Shown here: positions 8,901-15,102 of the stretch, in pieces
Layout: each line of letters begins with the position of its first letter
How positions within the stretch are numbered: position 1 is the first letter of the stretch
Source: an uncultured Asticcacaulis sp.
GTDB lineage: Bacteria; Pseudomonadota; Alphaproteobacteria; Caulobacterales; Caulobacteraceae
DNA length: 23,587 nt
Reading direction: 5' to 3'
Assembly (NCBI GenBank): GCA_946480525.1
Contig: CAMLLA010000012.1
Coordinates: 1 to 23,587, forward strand
The notes under the pieces: generated by a model
Seen by the model: the letters and a program-made list of their open reading frames with translations, nothing else
What the model was told of the DNA's origin: nothing
The model's database searches: none
Program-made: the position numbers and the translations under genes

Positions 8901-8917
8901 ACTCGACAAGGCCTTAA
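5912..8917 (+). CDS. Secreted GH55-like/pectate-lyase-3 double beta-helix fused to SMP-30-like propeller
   Basis: 1001 residues, exported: signal peptide 1 to about 24 (A-V-A-A-P); start ATG with GGGAG 6 bases upstream. Two beta-helix units each begin with the pectate-lyase-3 signature: A-K-G-D-G-V-A-D-D-T-A-A-I-Q near 49-63 and A-K-G-D-G-V-T-D-D-T-A-A-L-Q near 391-405. Each is followed by V-F/Y-L-P-x-G-x-Y/H-Y-R. This tandem layout, with an E-H-H motif (E577-H579) and an N-W-E-F-x-A-x-Q-T-E-x-E segment after it, resembles GH55 exo-beta-1,3-glucanases, although polyuronide activity is possible. From about residue 709 a beta-propeller resembles SMP-30/gluconolactonase (A-x-A-P-D-G-T-L-Y-F-V-E, A-L-G-P-D-G-R-L-Y-V-A-N and a closing G-G-E-D-F-R-T-L-F-I). 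The usual first metal-ligand Glu (E-G/S-P motif) seems replaced by S-G-A, so lactonase activity is uncertain. Controlled by operator O3. Its stop overlaps that of the convergent SDR gene. Confidence 0.85.
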   Translation: MRVLLTATVCAFLSVVLSAGAVAAPAMKTLSKSAYEVMPDDPRAVRVQAKGDGVADDTAAIQAALDQAKGGGIVFLPSGRYRLTGSLNVWPAVRIFGVGPTRPVFVLADNTPGFQTGVASMIVFTGDDQYNVGKVPVPVASFVPYSETIRDANSSTFYSAMSNVDFEIGKGNAAATAVRFRMAQHAFLSHIDFHLGSALAGIYQAGNEGDNLRFFGGRYGILTEKTSPAWQYTLLDSEFDGQSEAAIREHEVDLTLVNVTIRNTKTGIEIDEGYSDSLWGKDVRFENLSNAAVVISNEDSVFTQVGFDNAQAKGVPVFAKFRDSGKTVAGKGPAYAVKSFTYGLTLPALGAMGAFETRMDATAIAKLPAARPAALKHLPPVRQWKNAHDLGAKGDGVTDDTAALQGAIDTNRVVYLPAGHYRVSDTLRLKPDSVLIALHPSLTHIFLEDSTPNYLGVGGPKALLESAQGGNAILFGFGLYTGAYNPRAAALIWKAGKDSMVSDVKIQGGGGTRLANGKRMDMSDPKNRWDGQYPSIWVKDGGGGTFMSVWTPNTFSQAGLYVTNTKTPGYVYQMSAEHHVRAEIVLDGVENWEFLAPQTEQEVRDGLDALSTEIRNSRNILFANYHGYRVTRSLKPAYAAVKLYNASDIRFRNVHVNAESGYATCDGAGCTTYLRASKFPFENAIVDVTSGAEVREREFAVLDVPATPKMVTPDTSAVKKLQDGFYSISGAAVAPDGTLYFVERQFHRIYGWSAKSGLSIVRDAPLDPVNLAVAKNGDLLVLSSEGPAASVYSFDPKIPGFDLAMIAPTPVAARKDARTLLPGNFWNNGEFRDQLDPKTLRFTTLAELFAKDVQTAKTHEYVSPDGSLVLPAFRVLQQGPANHIGWRWSDTLQTYGFTGGRIGERVVFTNGSENETYSGVVGEGGAIRDLKVIANRGGESAALGPDGRLYVANGQVFVYDAEGREVGRIDTPERPLQLIFGGEDFRTLFILSHHGLYSTRP

Positions 8918-9675
8918 GGCATGTACTGCCCGCCGTTGATGTGAATGATCTGGCCGGTGATGTAACGGCTCATCTGCTCGGAGGCGAGGTAAAGGATCGT
9001 GCCGGTGCAGTCGTCAGGCGTGCCGACGCGCTTGAGTTGGGTGGCGTTCTTCATCGCTTCCATGCGGTCGGCAGGCGTCGCCGCATGGAAGGCGGTCTCG
9101 ATCACACCGGGTGCGATGGCATTGACCCGGATGCCGCGCCCGGCCAGGTCGCGCGCCATGTGCTTGGTCAGGTTATGGATATAGGCCTTTGCACAGGCGT
9201 AGTGGCCTGAGCCGGGGCCGCCGCCGTCATTGCCGGCGATCGAGCCGACATTGATGATGGTGCCGCCGCCCTGCGCCTCGATCAGCGGCACGGCGGCCTG
9301 AGAGGCATTGATGACCGAACGCACGTTCAGGTTCATGACGGTGTCGTAGAGCGCGTCGTCGATCTCCATGAACGGACGGCGTCCGCACAGTGAGCCAGCG
9401 TTGTTGACCAGGATGTCGAGCTTGCCCAGAGCCTCGGCGGCCTTTGCGACCATTGGAGACGCCGTCTTCGGATCAGTCAGGTCGGCCTGGATCAATACAG
9501 CCTTGCCGCCCAGTGCAGTGATGGCGGCGGCGACCTCACGGGCACCCTCTTCATTGGCGCTATAGTGCACGGCGACGGTCGCGCCATGTCTGGCAAAACC
9601 GATCGCCGCGGCGGCACCAATACCGGAGGAGGCGCCGGTGACGAGCACGGCCTTGTCTTTGAGATCGGTAAGCAT
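8914..9675 (-). CDS. Short-chain dehydrogenase/reductase, FabG/KduD-like
   Basis: 253-residue cytoplasmic NAD(P)-dependent oxidoreductase of the classical SDR group. Cofactor motif T-G-A-S-S-G-I-G at 13-20, N-N-A-G at 91-94. Catalytic Asn117, Ser145, Tyr159 and Lys163 (Y-A-C-A-K) are all present, and the I-N-G-G ending is typical. Last gene of the GH2-lyase-SDR operon, 8 bases after the lyase stop, with AAGGAC before its ATG. An SDR of this size next to an oligogalacturonate lyase could reduce a 4-deoxy-5-keto uronate product or act like KduD, but the sequence is closer to generic FabG-like enzymes, so the substrate is inferred from context only. Its stop TAA shares the palindromic TTAA (8914-8917) with the stop of the convergent fusion enzyme. 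Confidence 0.88.
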   Translation of the reverse strand: MLTDLKDKAVLVTGASSGIGAAAAIGFARHGATVAVHYSANEEGAREVAAAITALGGKAVLIQADLTDPKTASPMVAKAAEALGKLDILVNNAGSLCGRRPFMEIDDALYDTVMNLNVRSVINASQAAVPLIEAQGGGTIINVGSIAGNDGGGPGSGHYACAKAYIHNLTKHMARDLAGRGIRVNAIAPGVIETAFHAATPADRMEAMKNATQLKRVGTPDDCTGTILYLASEQMSRYITGQIIHINGGQYMP

Positions 9676-9683
9676 GTAGGTCC

Positions 9684-10886
9684 TTAGTTTATAGGAATGA
9701 CGATGAGCGACAGCTTCCTGCCATCGGTGAGCAATCCGGACTGAACGAGCAGACGTGTATTGTCAGCGCTGAAGCTCGGGTGCAAGTGGTCGGGCTTCAT
9801 CCAGTGACCTGTCGACAGCAGCTTGCGCTCGCCGTTTGAACGGTCGATCAGATAGAGGTCGCCGTTGAAGGTGTCGCCGGCGGCAAGGCGGCCGTCGTAT
9901 GTCACGCCATTGTGCCAGAAGCTGCGGGCCTTGGAGGTAAAGGGCACCTGGCCGAGATTTTCGACCTCACCGGTGCGCAAATTGACGACCATGATGCCTG
10001 TTGGCCGCTGCGCCAGCTTGGCCGTATGGCCCAGCAGATTGAAGATGACGTGGTCGGCATCGGCGAACTGTTCGTGCGTCACCCAGTCGTCGGGCGATTC
10101 CTTGAAGACTTCGCGATTGCCGGTGCCGTCGGCATTGACGATCCACATGCGCTGCGGCGCGTCGCCGCCGGTTTCCCAGCAATAAAGAATTTCCCCCGGC
10201 TTGAACGGATTGGCCTGGACGTGGCCCATGCGGAATTCGGATTTGACCACGGTCTGTGTCTTGCCGGTGGCGATGTCCATGGCCAGGATGCCGCCTGGCA
10301 CCTGCGGCACGGGTCCGCCCTGCGGTCGTGGCGGCGCCTTTTCCTGGTCGAAGCCGAAATAGGCGGTCTTTTCATCGGCATCGAGCGTAAAGCCGCCAGC
10401 ATTGATAAAGCCCGCCGGCAAGACGCCGTGGCTGGTCTCATAGCCTGAGACCTTGAGTTTGCCGGCCTTTGAATCCGCCAGCAATGCTGTGAGGTCGATC
10501 GACTTGAGCTCCTGCATCTCGCCTTTACGCAGATAGAAGACCCTGTTTGACAGCCGCGCCACATTGATCGAGCCGATATCGACGCCTGGGCCATCGGTCA
10601 GCTGCACGATGTCGCCGGTGGTTTCATTGACGGCGAAGATCTGCGGCGACCCGGCGCGTTCTCCCGAGCGGAAGATGATGTTCACGCCGTCCTTCGCCCA
10701 CTGAGGGTGGGTGGGATAGATCTTGGCGTCGCCAACGGCGCCCGAGGTCAGCAGCGTCAGCGGCCGGTTGGTGACGGCATCTGGAATGATGCGCTTTTCG
10801 GAAGGATAGCGTTTGCCGACTTCGGCCAGGGCGGGCGTGGCCAAAACGGTGAGGGCGGCAACCGCCAGCAGGAAATGGGCGCGCAT
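9684..10886 (-). CDS. Exported PL22 oligogalacturonate lyase-like protein
   Basis: 400 residues with a signal peptide (1 to about 21, T-P-A-L-A). Resembles family PL22, seven-bladed propeller enzymes that beta-eliminate short oligogalacturonides to unsaturated or 4-deoxy-5-keto uronates with Mn2+. Family landmarks in order: W-x-x-D-G-x-x-I-I-F-R-S early, R-M-G-H-V-Q-A-N-P then C-W-E-T-G-G near 225-245, H-E-Q-F-A-D-A-D-H-V-I-F-N near 275, F-W-H-N-G-V-T-Y-D-G-R-L-A-A-G-D-T-F near 330, and H-L-H-P-S-F-S-A-D-N near 370. These supply the His and Gln residues expected for metal binding. Most characterised PL22 enzymes are cytoplasmic, so the signal peptide is notable. The start lies 3 bases after the GH2 stop and its AAGGAG ribosome site is made by the last codons of GH2, which implies translational coupling. 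Confidence 0.85.
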   Translation of the reverse strand: MRAHFLLAVAALTVLATPALAEVGKRYPSEKRIIPDAVTNRPLTLLTSGAVGDAKIYPTHPQWAKDGVNIIFRSGERAGSPQIFAVNETTGDIVQLTDGPGVDIGSINVARLSNRVFYLRKGEMQELKSIDLTALLADSKAGKLKVSGYETSHGVLPAGFINAGGFTLDADEKTAYFGFDQEKAPPRPQGGPVPQVPGGILAMDIATGKTQTVVKSEFRMGHVQANPFKPGEILYCWETGGDAPQRMWIVNADGTGNREVFKESPDDWVTHEQFADADHVIFNLLGHTAKLAQRPTGIMVVNLRTGEVENLGQVPFTSKARSFWHNGVTYDGRLAAGDTFNGDLYLIDRSNGERKLLSTGHWMKPDHLHPSFSADNTRLLVQSGLLTDGRKLSLIVIPIN

Positions 10887-10889
10887 GTC

Positions 10890-13271
10890 TTACTCCTTGG
10901 CCTTGAGGGTTGCCGTTCCGCTCTTGATGCCTTCACCCGCGACAGTCACGCGGATATCGCCATTCTTCCCGGTGGCTCGCACCATGACAAGCGCGCGGCC
11001 GTTCCAGGCATTGCGGGTCGGCGATGAGAACACGGTATGATCGGTTGGCGATCCATTGTCGAACGCCGCCAGCTGTCCCGCGCCTTCGACCGATACGGTC
11101 AGCTTGTTGGCGGCGTCAGGGACGCGCACACCCTTGGCGTCGACGACCTGAACGCGGACAAAGCCGACAGTGTCGAAGCCGGGCGCCAGGGTCTTCTGCT
11201 CGGCTTCAAGGCGCACGGCGGCGGCTGGGCCTGCGGTTTTCAGCTCGTCCTCGGTCACCATCTTGCCGGCCGCGTCATAACCGACGACACGGATCGTCCC
11301 GGGAGAGAAGGGCACATCGTACTTGATGGCGCTGTCGTCGGCATTCCTCGGCTTCTTGCCCAGAGACTTGCCGTTGAGAAACAGTTCGACCTCAGGCGTA
11401 TTGGCGACGATCTCGACCTTTTCGGTGTGCGGCGTCTGGTCTGTCGGCGTCCAGTCGTTGAGTACGCCGGGGCCTTTGGGCTGGGGCATGGCGATGCCGA
11501 CCATGGTCGGCAGTTCGGATGTGTCGATGACCTCGGTGACGCGGCGGCCAATCTTGGCCACGGGCGTTTCGGCCCACCAGGATGCGCGCTCCCAGCCGAT
11601 CGGCTTGACGGCGTCGGTGCGGTCAACCAGGCCGGACGGGTTGGAGATGAACGGCCAGCCGGCGCGGTCGGCCTCGCCGAGATAGTCGGCACCGGTCCAC
11701 AGGAACATGCCGGCATAGGGGGCATAATCGCGCACCGGCAGCCAGTTGGAGCGGTTCTTGCCGTTCTCGGTGCCGATGATCTTACGCGTTGGCTTGTCCT
11801 TATGGGCCTGGGTCAGCTCGTTTTCGCGATAGTTCTGGCCGACGACGTCGAGCATGTCGGCCAGGCCGTTCTTATAGTCGCCGGAGGTATTGGGCCGGAA
11901 CAGTGCCATGGTCACAGGCCGTGACGGGTCTTCGGTATTGAAGATGGGCTTGAGGCGCGCGATGATCGACTTGGCGACGACAGGGTAGGGGGTGTCGTGA
12001 ATCTCGTTGCCGATCGACCAGATGACGACCGACGGGTGGTTGCGGTCGCGCTTGACGAAGTCCCGCGCATCGATCGACGACCAGTCGGTGAAGAACAGGT
12101 GGTAGTCGTACGGGTTCTTGGCGACCGTCCACATGTCGAAGGCTTCGTTCATGACGACGATGCCCAGCTTGTCGCACAGGTCGAGGAATTCCGGTGAGAA
12201 AGGATGGTGGGCGGTGCGGATGGCATTGACGCCCAGGGCCTGCAGGCCTTTCAGGCGGCGCTCATAGAAGCTCAAAGGTACGGCCATACCAAATGCTCCG
12301 CCGTCGGCGTGGATGGCGGTGCCCTTCAGCTTGACGTTCTTGCCATTGATCCAGAAGCCGGTGTCGGCGCGGAATTCGATCTGGCGCACGCCGAAGGCCG
12401 CTGTGTCGGTTTCAAGCGTTTCGCCCGTATCTGCCACCACCTTCAGGCTGGCCGTATACATATTGCCCTGGCCGATATCCCAGAGCTTCGGATTGTTGAG
12501 GACGCCCTCCGCTGACAGCTTGATCGGCCGTCCCGCAGGCAGGGTGAGGGGCGCGCCCTTGAAGGTTCCGGCGGGCTTGCCGTCTGGTCCGGTCAGGGTG
12601 ACTTCGAGGCGGGCGGCGCGGTCCGACGTCGTGCGGTTGATGATGGCGCTTTCGACCTTCACTGTGGCGCTGCTGGCGTCGATATTCGGTGTGGTGACAT
12701 AGGTGCCATGACCGTCGACATGGATGTCGCCTGTGACGATCAGGCGGACGTGGCGATAGATGCCGCCGCCGGCGTACCAGCGTGAGGCTGGCTGTGCGGT
12801 GGTATCGGCGCGCACCGAGATGACGTTTTGACCGTCCCATTTCAGATGGTCGGTGATCTCGTAGCGCACGCTGGAATAGCCGTTGGGGCGGTGGCCGACG
12901 TGCATGCCGTTGATCCACACGCCGCCGCGATCCATGATGCCGTCCAGCTCGATAAAGACGCGCTTGCCTTTGTCTGCGGCCGGCAGGGTAAAGCTCTTGC
13001 GGTACCAGGCGACGCCGGTCGGAAGCCAGCCGCCTGAGCCCGTGGCGGGGGCGTGCGGATCGAACGGTCCGGCAATCGCCCAATCGTGGGGCAGGTTGAT
13101 TGTCTGCCAGTCGGCGGCGGGTTCAGCGACCTGTTCAGCGCCGGCAATGTCGCCCTTGGCGAAGACCCAGTCCGCATCGAAGTTGCGCATTTCGCCGGCC
13201 GTTGCCGGCAGCGTGACCAGAAACGCGGCCATTCCGGCAATAGAAACGGCTATCCTGTAACGAGATTTCAT
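10890..13271 (-). CDS. Exported GH2 glycosidase (beta-galactosidase/glucuronidase type)
   Basis: 793 residues, signal peptide 1 to about 25 (P-A-T-A-G). Order of parts: jelly-roll sugar-binding domain (L-P-H-D-W-x-I-x-G-P-F at about 60-70, W-Y-R-K-S-F near 90), immunoglobulin-like domain, TIM barrel (K-L-K-G-x-x-I-H-x-D then R-T-A-H-H-P), then two C-terminal beta domains of the DUF4982 and GH2 C5 type. The acid/base is Glu423 in I-W-S-I-G-N-E-I and the nucleophile is Glu502 in I-I-G-T-E-N. This retaining enzyme would remove a non-reducing beta-galactose, beta-glucuronate or similar residue in the periplasm; the specificity is not readable. First gene of the operon with the PL22 lyase (3-bp gap) and SDR (8-bp gap). 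A -35/-10 pair at 13347-13375 fits as its promoter. Confidence 0.92.
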   Translation of the reverse strand: MKSRYRIAVSIAGMAAFLVTLPATAGEMRNFDADWVFAKGDIAGAEQVAEPAADWQTINLPHDWAIAGPFDPHAPATGSGGWLPTGVAWYRKSFTLPAADKGKRVFIELDGIMDRGGVWINGMHVGHRPNGYSSVRYEITDHLKWDGQNVISVRADTTAQPASRWYAGGGIYRHVRLIVTGDIHVDGHGTYVTTPNIDASSATVKVESAIINRTTSDRAARLEVTLTGPDGKPAGTFKGAPLTLPAGRPIKLSAEGVLNNPKLWDIGQGNMYTASLKVVADTGETLETDTAAFGVRQIEFRADTGFWINGKNVKLKGTAIHADGGAFGMAVPLSFYERRLKGLQALGVNAIRTAHHPFSPEFLDLCDKLGIVVMNEAFDMWTVAKNPYDYHLFFTDWSSIDARDFVKRDRNHPSVVIWSIGNEIHDTPYPVVAKSIIARLKPIFNTEDPSRPVTMALFRPNTSGDYKNGLADMLDVVGQNYRENELTQAHKDKPTRKIIGTENGKNRSNWLPVRDYAPYAGMFLWTGADYLGEADRAGWPFISNPSGLVDRTDAVKPIGWERASWWAETPVAKIGRRVTEVIDTSELPTMVGIAMPQPKGPGVLNDWTPTDQTPHTEKVEIVANTPEVELFLNGKSLGKKPRNADDSAIKYDVPFSPGTIRVVGYDAAGKMVTEDELKTAGPAAAVRLEAEQKTLAPGFDTVGFVRVQVVDAKGVRVPDAANKLTVSVEGAGQLAAFDNGSPTDHTVFSSPTRNAWNGRALVMVRATGKNGDIRVTVAGEGIKSGTATLKAKE

Positions 13272-13346
13272 ATGCCACCCTGCTGCCTGTGCTTGTCATT
13301 GAAGCGTCACGCCTTGGTTTGTCGGCTGGCGGCGCCTGTTTGCTCA

Positions 13347-13375
13347 TGAGTAAAAATCATTACCGATCATGTCAA
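13347..13375 (-). promoter_or_regulatory. Promoter of the GH2-PL22-SDR operon
   Basis: On the minus strand a perfect TTGACA (13370-13375) is followed after 17 bases by TACTCA (13347-13352). Transcription would start near 13340, leaving about 70 bases of leader before the GH2 ATG, which is preceded by AGGGTGG. The spacer contains one arm of the ATCGGTA inverted repeat listed separately. Confidence 0.6.
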
Positions 13376-13403
13376 CTGTTAGTTTTTCGGCCTGTAATCG
13401 GTA
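13361..13403. promoter_or_regulatory. Inverted repeat at GH2 promoter, possible operator
   Basis: TACCGAT (13361-13367) and ATCGGTA (13397-13403) form a 7-bp perfect inverted repeat with centres 36 bp apart. One arm lies inside the -35/-10 spacer of the GH2 promoter and the other just upstream of the -35. It differs from the LacI-family operator of the left part, so a different regulator would be needed. Short, so chance is possible. Confidence 0.3.
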
Positions 13404-13469
13404 TCATTTGTGAATTTGCGACCTATTGTCGGACAAAGTAAGCATTTTGCGTCAATGTCGATCAAAAGG

Positions 13470-13498
13470 TTGCAAGTTTGGCGTATCGCTGTCATAAC
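13470..13498 (+). promoter_or_regulatory. Candidate promoter of the GH105 gene
   Basis: TTGCAA (13470-13475), a 17-base spacer, then CATAAC (13493-13498). The spacer and -10 contain CGCTGTCAT (13488-13496), which equals the right nine bases of the LacI-family operator O3; over 16 bp the match is 11. This promoter would give a leader of about 210 bases ahead of the GH105 start. The 445-bp GH2-GH105 gap holds no protein gene that I can support. Confidence 0.35.
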
Positions 13499-13560
13499 AA
13501 TTTAATTGTACGATATTTGCCTGTAATCAAGCGGCTGGCTGTTCCGAAGTTTGTCTATAT

Positions 13561-13672
13561 CGTTCCATTATCGGGACGATTTCTCGCCGATTTGAGCCTG
13601 TCTGAGTTCTTACTCCCCGTTGGAACTCACCACTGGCCGTCCCTCCCAGAGACGAGAGGGACGGTCCTTTTT
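13561..13672 (+). terminator. Leader terminator/possible attenuator before GH105
   Basis: CCGTCCCTC (13637-13645) and GAGGGACGG (13656-13664) make a 9-bp perfect stem with a 10-base loop, followed by TCCTTTTT. This is an intrinsic terminator in the same direction as, and 44 bases before, the GH105 start. Upstream, CGTTCC (13561-13566) pairs with GGGACG (13573-13578). The same GGGACG can instead pair with CGTCCC (13638-13643) in the terminator's left arm. Two mutually exclusive structures are the layout of an attenuator. An alternative is that the terminator closes a small RNA of about 165 bases. Confidence 0.6.
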
Positions 13673-13716
13673 CCAAGCGCCGTGGATACCCGATCCGCGC
13701 GCGAGAGGAGACGAGA

Positions 13717-15090
13717 ATGCGACGCGAACCGTTCATATCCCTGGCGCTTGCCGTCCTGCTCGGCGCCGCTTCCGCTAGCGCCGGCCCTCTGCCCGATGCA
13801 GGGGCTGTCCAGGCCGCCGCGGCGGACACTATTCCCGACCGGGAAGAGGTTTTGCGTATCGTCAAGCGTTCCGCGTCCGCCGAGGTCGCCCGCCTGAAGA
13901 GCATCGAAGACGGTCCGGCGCCTCGCCGCCGTGGCGTCAGCACCAACTGGATCGCGGCGACCTTCTTTGTCGGCGCCATGAAGCTGACCGAGGTGGCCGA
14001 TGCGCCCGATGTGCTTGCCTATAGTCTTGCGACCGCGCGCCGATACAACTACGCCCACCAGGGCGACGGCGCGCCCGTCCACCTGATCAATGCCGACGAT
14101 CAGGCGATTGGCGATCTTTATCAGGCGATATATCTGCACACCGGTTCGCCCGGCACGCTTTTGCCCCTGAAGCAGCGCCTCGACTACACCGTCCCTTACC
14201 TGACCCTCACACCCCAACCGAAAAAGCTGGTCTGGTGGTGGTGCGACAGCCTGTTCATGGCGCCGCCGGTCATGGCGCGCATGTCGGCCATCACGGGAGA
14301 TCCCAAATATATCCAGGCCATGGACGTCCAGTGGTGGCGCACCTATGAGCGCCTCTACGACAAAGAGCAGCACCTCTATGCCCGCGACGAGCGCTTCATC
14401 GCGCGCCGCTCGCCTAACGGCAAGAAGATCTTCTGGGCGCGCGGAGAAGGCTGGGTGCTGGCCGGGCTTGCCCGCGTGCTGGAGGTCATGCCGAAGGACT
14501 TCCCGACCCGGCCGCGTTATGTCGCCCTCTATCGCGACATGGCCGAAAAGATCGTATCGCTGCAACATGCCGACGGCCTGTGGCGCGCCAGCCTGCTCGA
14601 TCCGGACGCTTTCCCGGAGCCGGAAACCTCGGGCACGGCGTTTTATACCTACGCCCTGGCCTTCGGCATCAATCACGGCATTCTGGAACGGGAGAAATAT
14701 CTGCCGCACGTGCTGAAGGGCTGGGCGGGACTGAACCGGTACGTCCTGCCTGACGGCATACTGGGCCAGGTGCAGTCGGCGGGCGACCAGCCGGTGCCGA
14801 CCAGGCGCGAGACGACGGCGCTCTATGCCAGCGGAGGATTTATCCTTGCCGGTCTTGAAGTCGCCAACCTCAGCCGGCCTGTGACGGCCCTGCCGATCCG
14901 GCTGCCGGCGCCGGCAAAGCTCGACTACCACGCCAGCGACATTATCGTCTTACCCGCGCCCACGAATGCGACGCCCGAGCAGATGAAGGAATATAATCGC
15001 CGCGAGGCGGAGCGCCAGGCGGTCAAGGACCTGGCCTTTGATCCGATCGTCGACGACCCGGGCTATACGTCGCCGCTGGCGCGGGAATAG
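13717..15090 (+). CDS. Exported GH105 unsaturated glucuronyl/rhamnogalacturonyl hydrolase
   Basis: 457 residues with a signal peptide (1 to about 22, S-A-S-A-G). The start ATG has GAGGAG 6 bases upstream. It belongs to the (alpha/alpha)6-barrel GH88/GH105 group that hydrates and removes the 4,5-unsaturated uronic acid left by polysaccharide lyases. The diagnostic L-V-W-W-W-C-D-S-L-F-M-A-P-P carries the catalytic Asp177. Family motifs N-A-D-D-Q (near 128) and F-W-A-R-G-E-G-W-V (near 245) follow, and T-S-G-T-A-F-Y-T-Y-A-L-A is near 310. At 457 residues it is about 80 longer than typical YteR-like enzymes; the extra part is a charged C-terminal tail that begins after residue 400. It should act on products of the PL22 lyase or of an external rhamnogalacturonan lyase. 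Divergent from the GH2 operon, convergent with the halogenase gene 12 bases away. Confidence 0.9.
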   Translation: MRREPFISLALAVLLGAASASAGPLPDAGAVQAAAADTIPDREEVLRIVKRSASAEVARLKSIEDGPAPRRRGVSTNWIAATFFVGAMKLTEVADAPDVLAYSLATARRYNYAHQGDGAPVHLINADDQAIGDLYQAIYLHTGSPGTLLPLKQRLDYTVPYLTLTPQPKKLVWWWCDSLFMAPPVMARMSAITGDPKYIQAMDVQWWRTYERLYDKEQHLYARDERFIARRSPNGKKIFWARGEGWVLAGLARVLEVMPKDFPTRPRYVALYRDMAEKIVSLQHADGLWRASLLDPDAFPEPETSGTAFYTYALAFGINHGILEREKYLPHVLKGWAGLNRYVLPDGILGQVQSAGDQPVPTRRETTALYASGGFILAGLEVANLSRPVTALPIRLPAPAKLDYHASDIIVLPAPTNATPEQMKEYNRREAERQAVKDLAFDPIVDDPGYTSPLARE

Positions 15091-15102
15091 GGCGCCCGAC
15101 CT

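Noticed and set aside
13478..13716. Coding sequence or leader peptide in the GH105 leader
   Set aside because: The open frame starts at a TTG without a ribosome site, runs through the terminator into the gene in another frame, and has no protein-like features.
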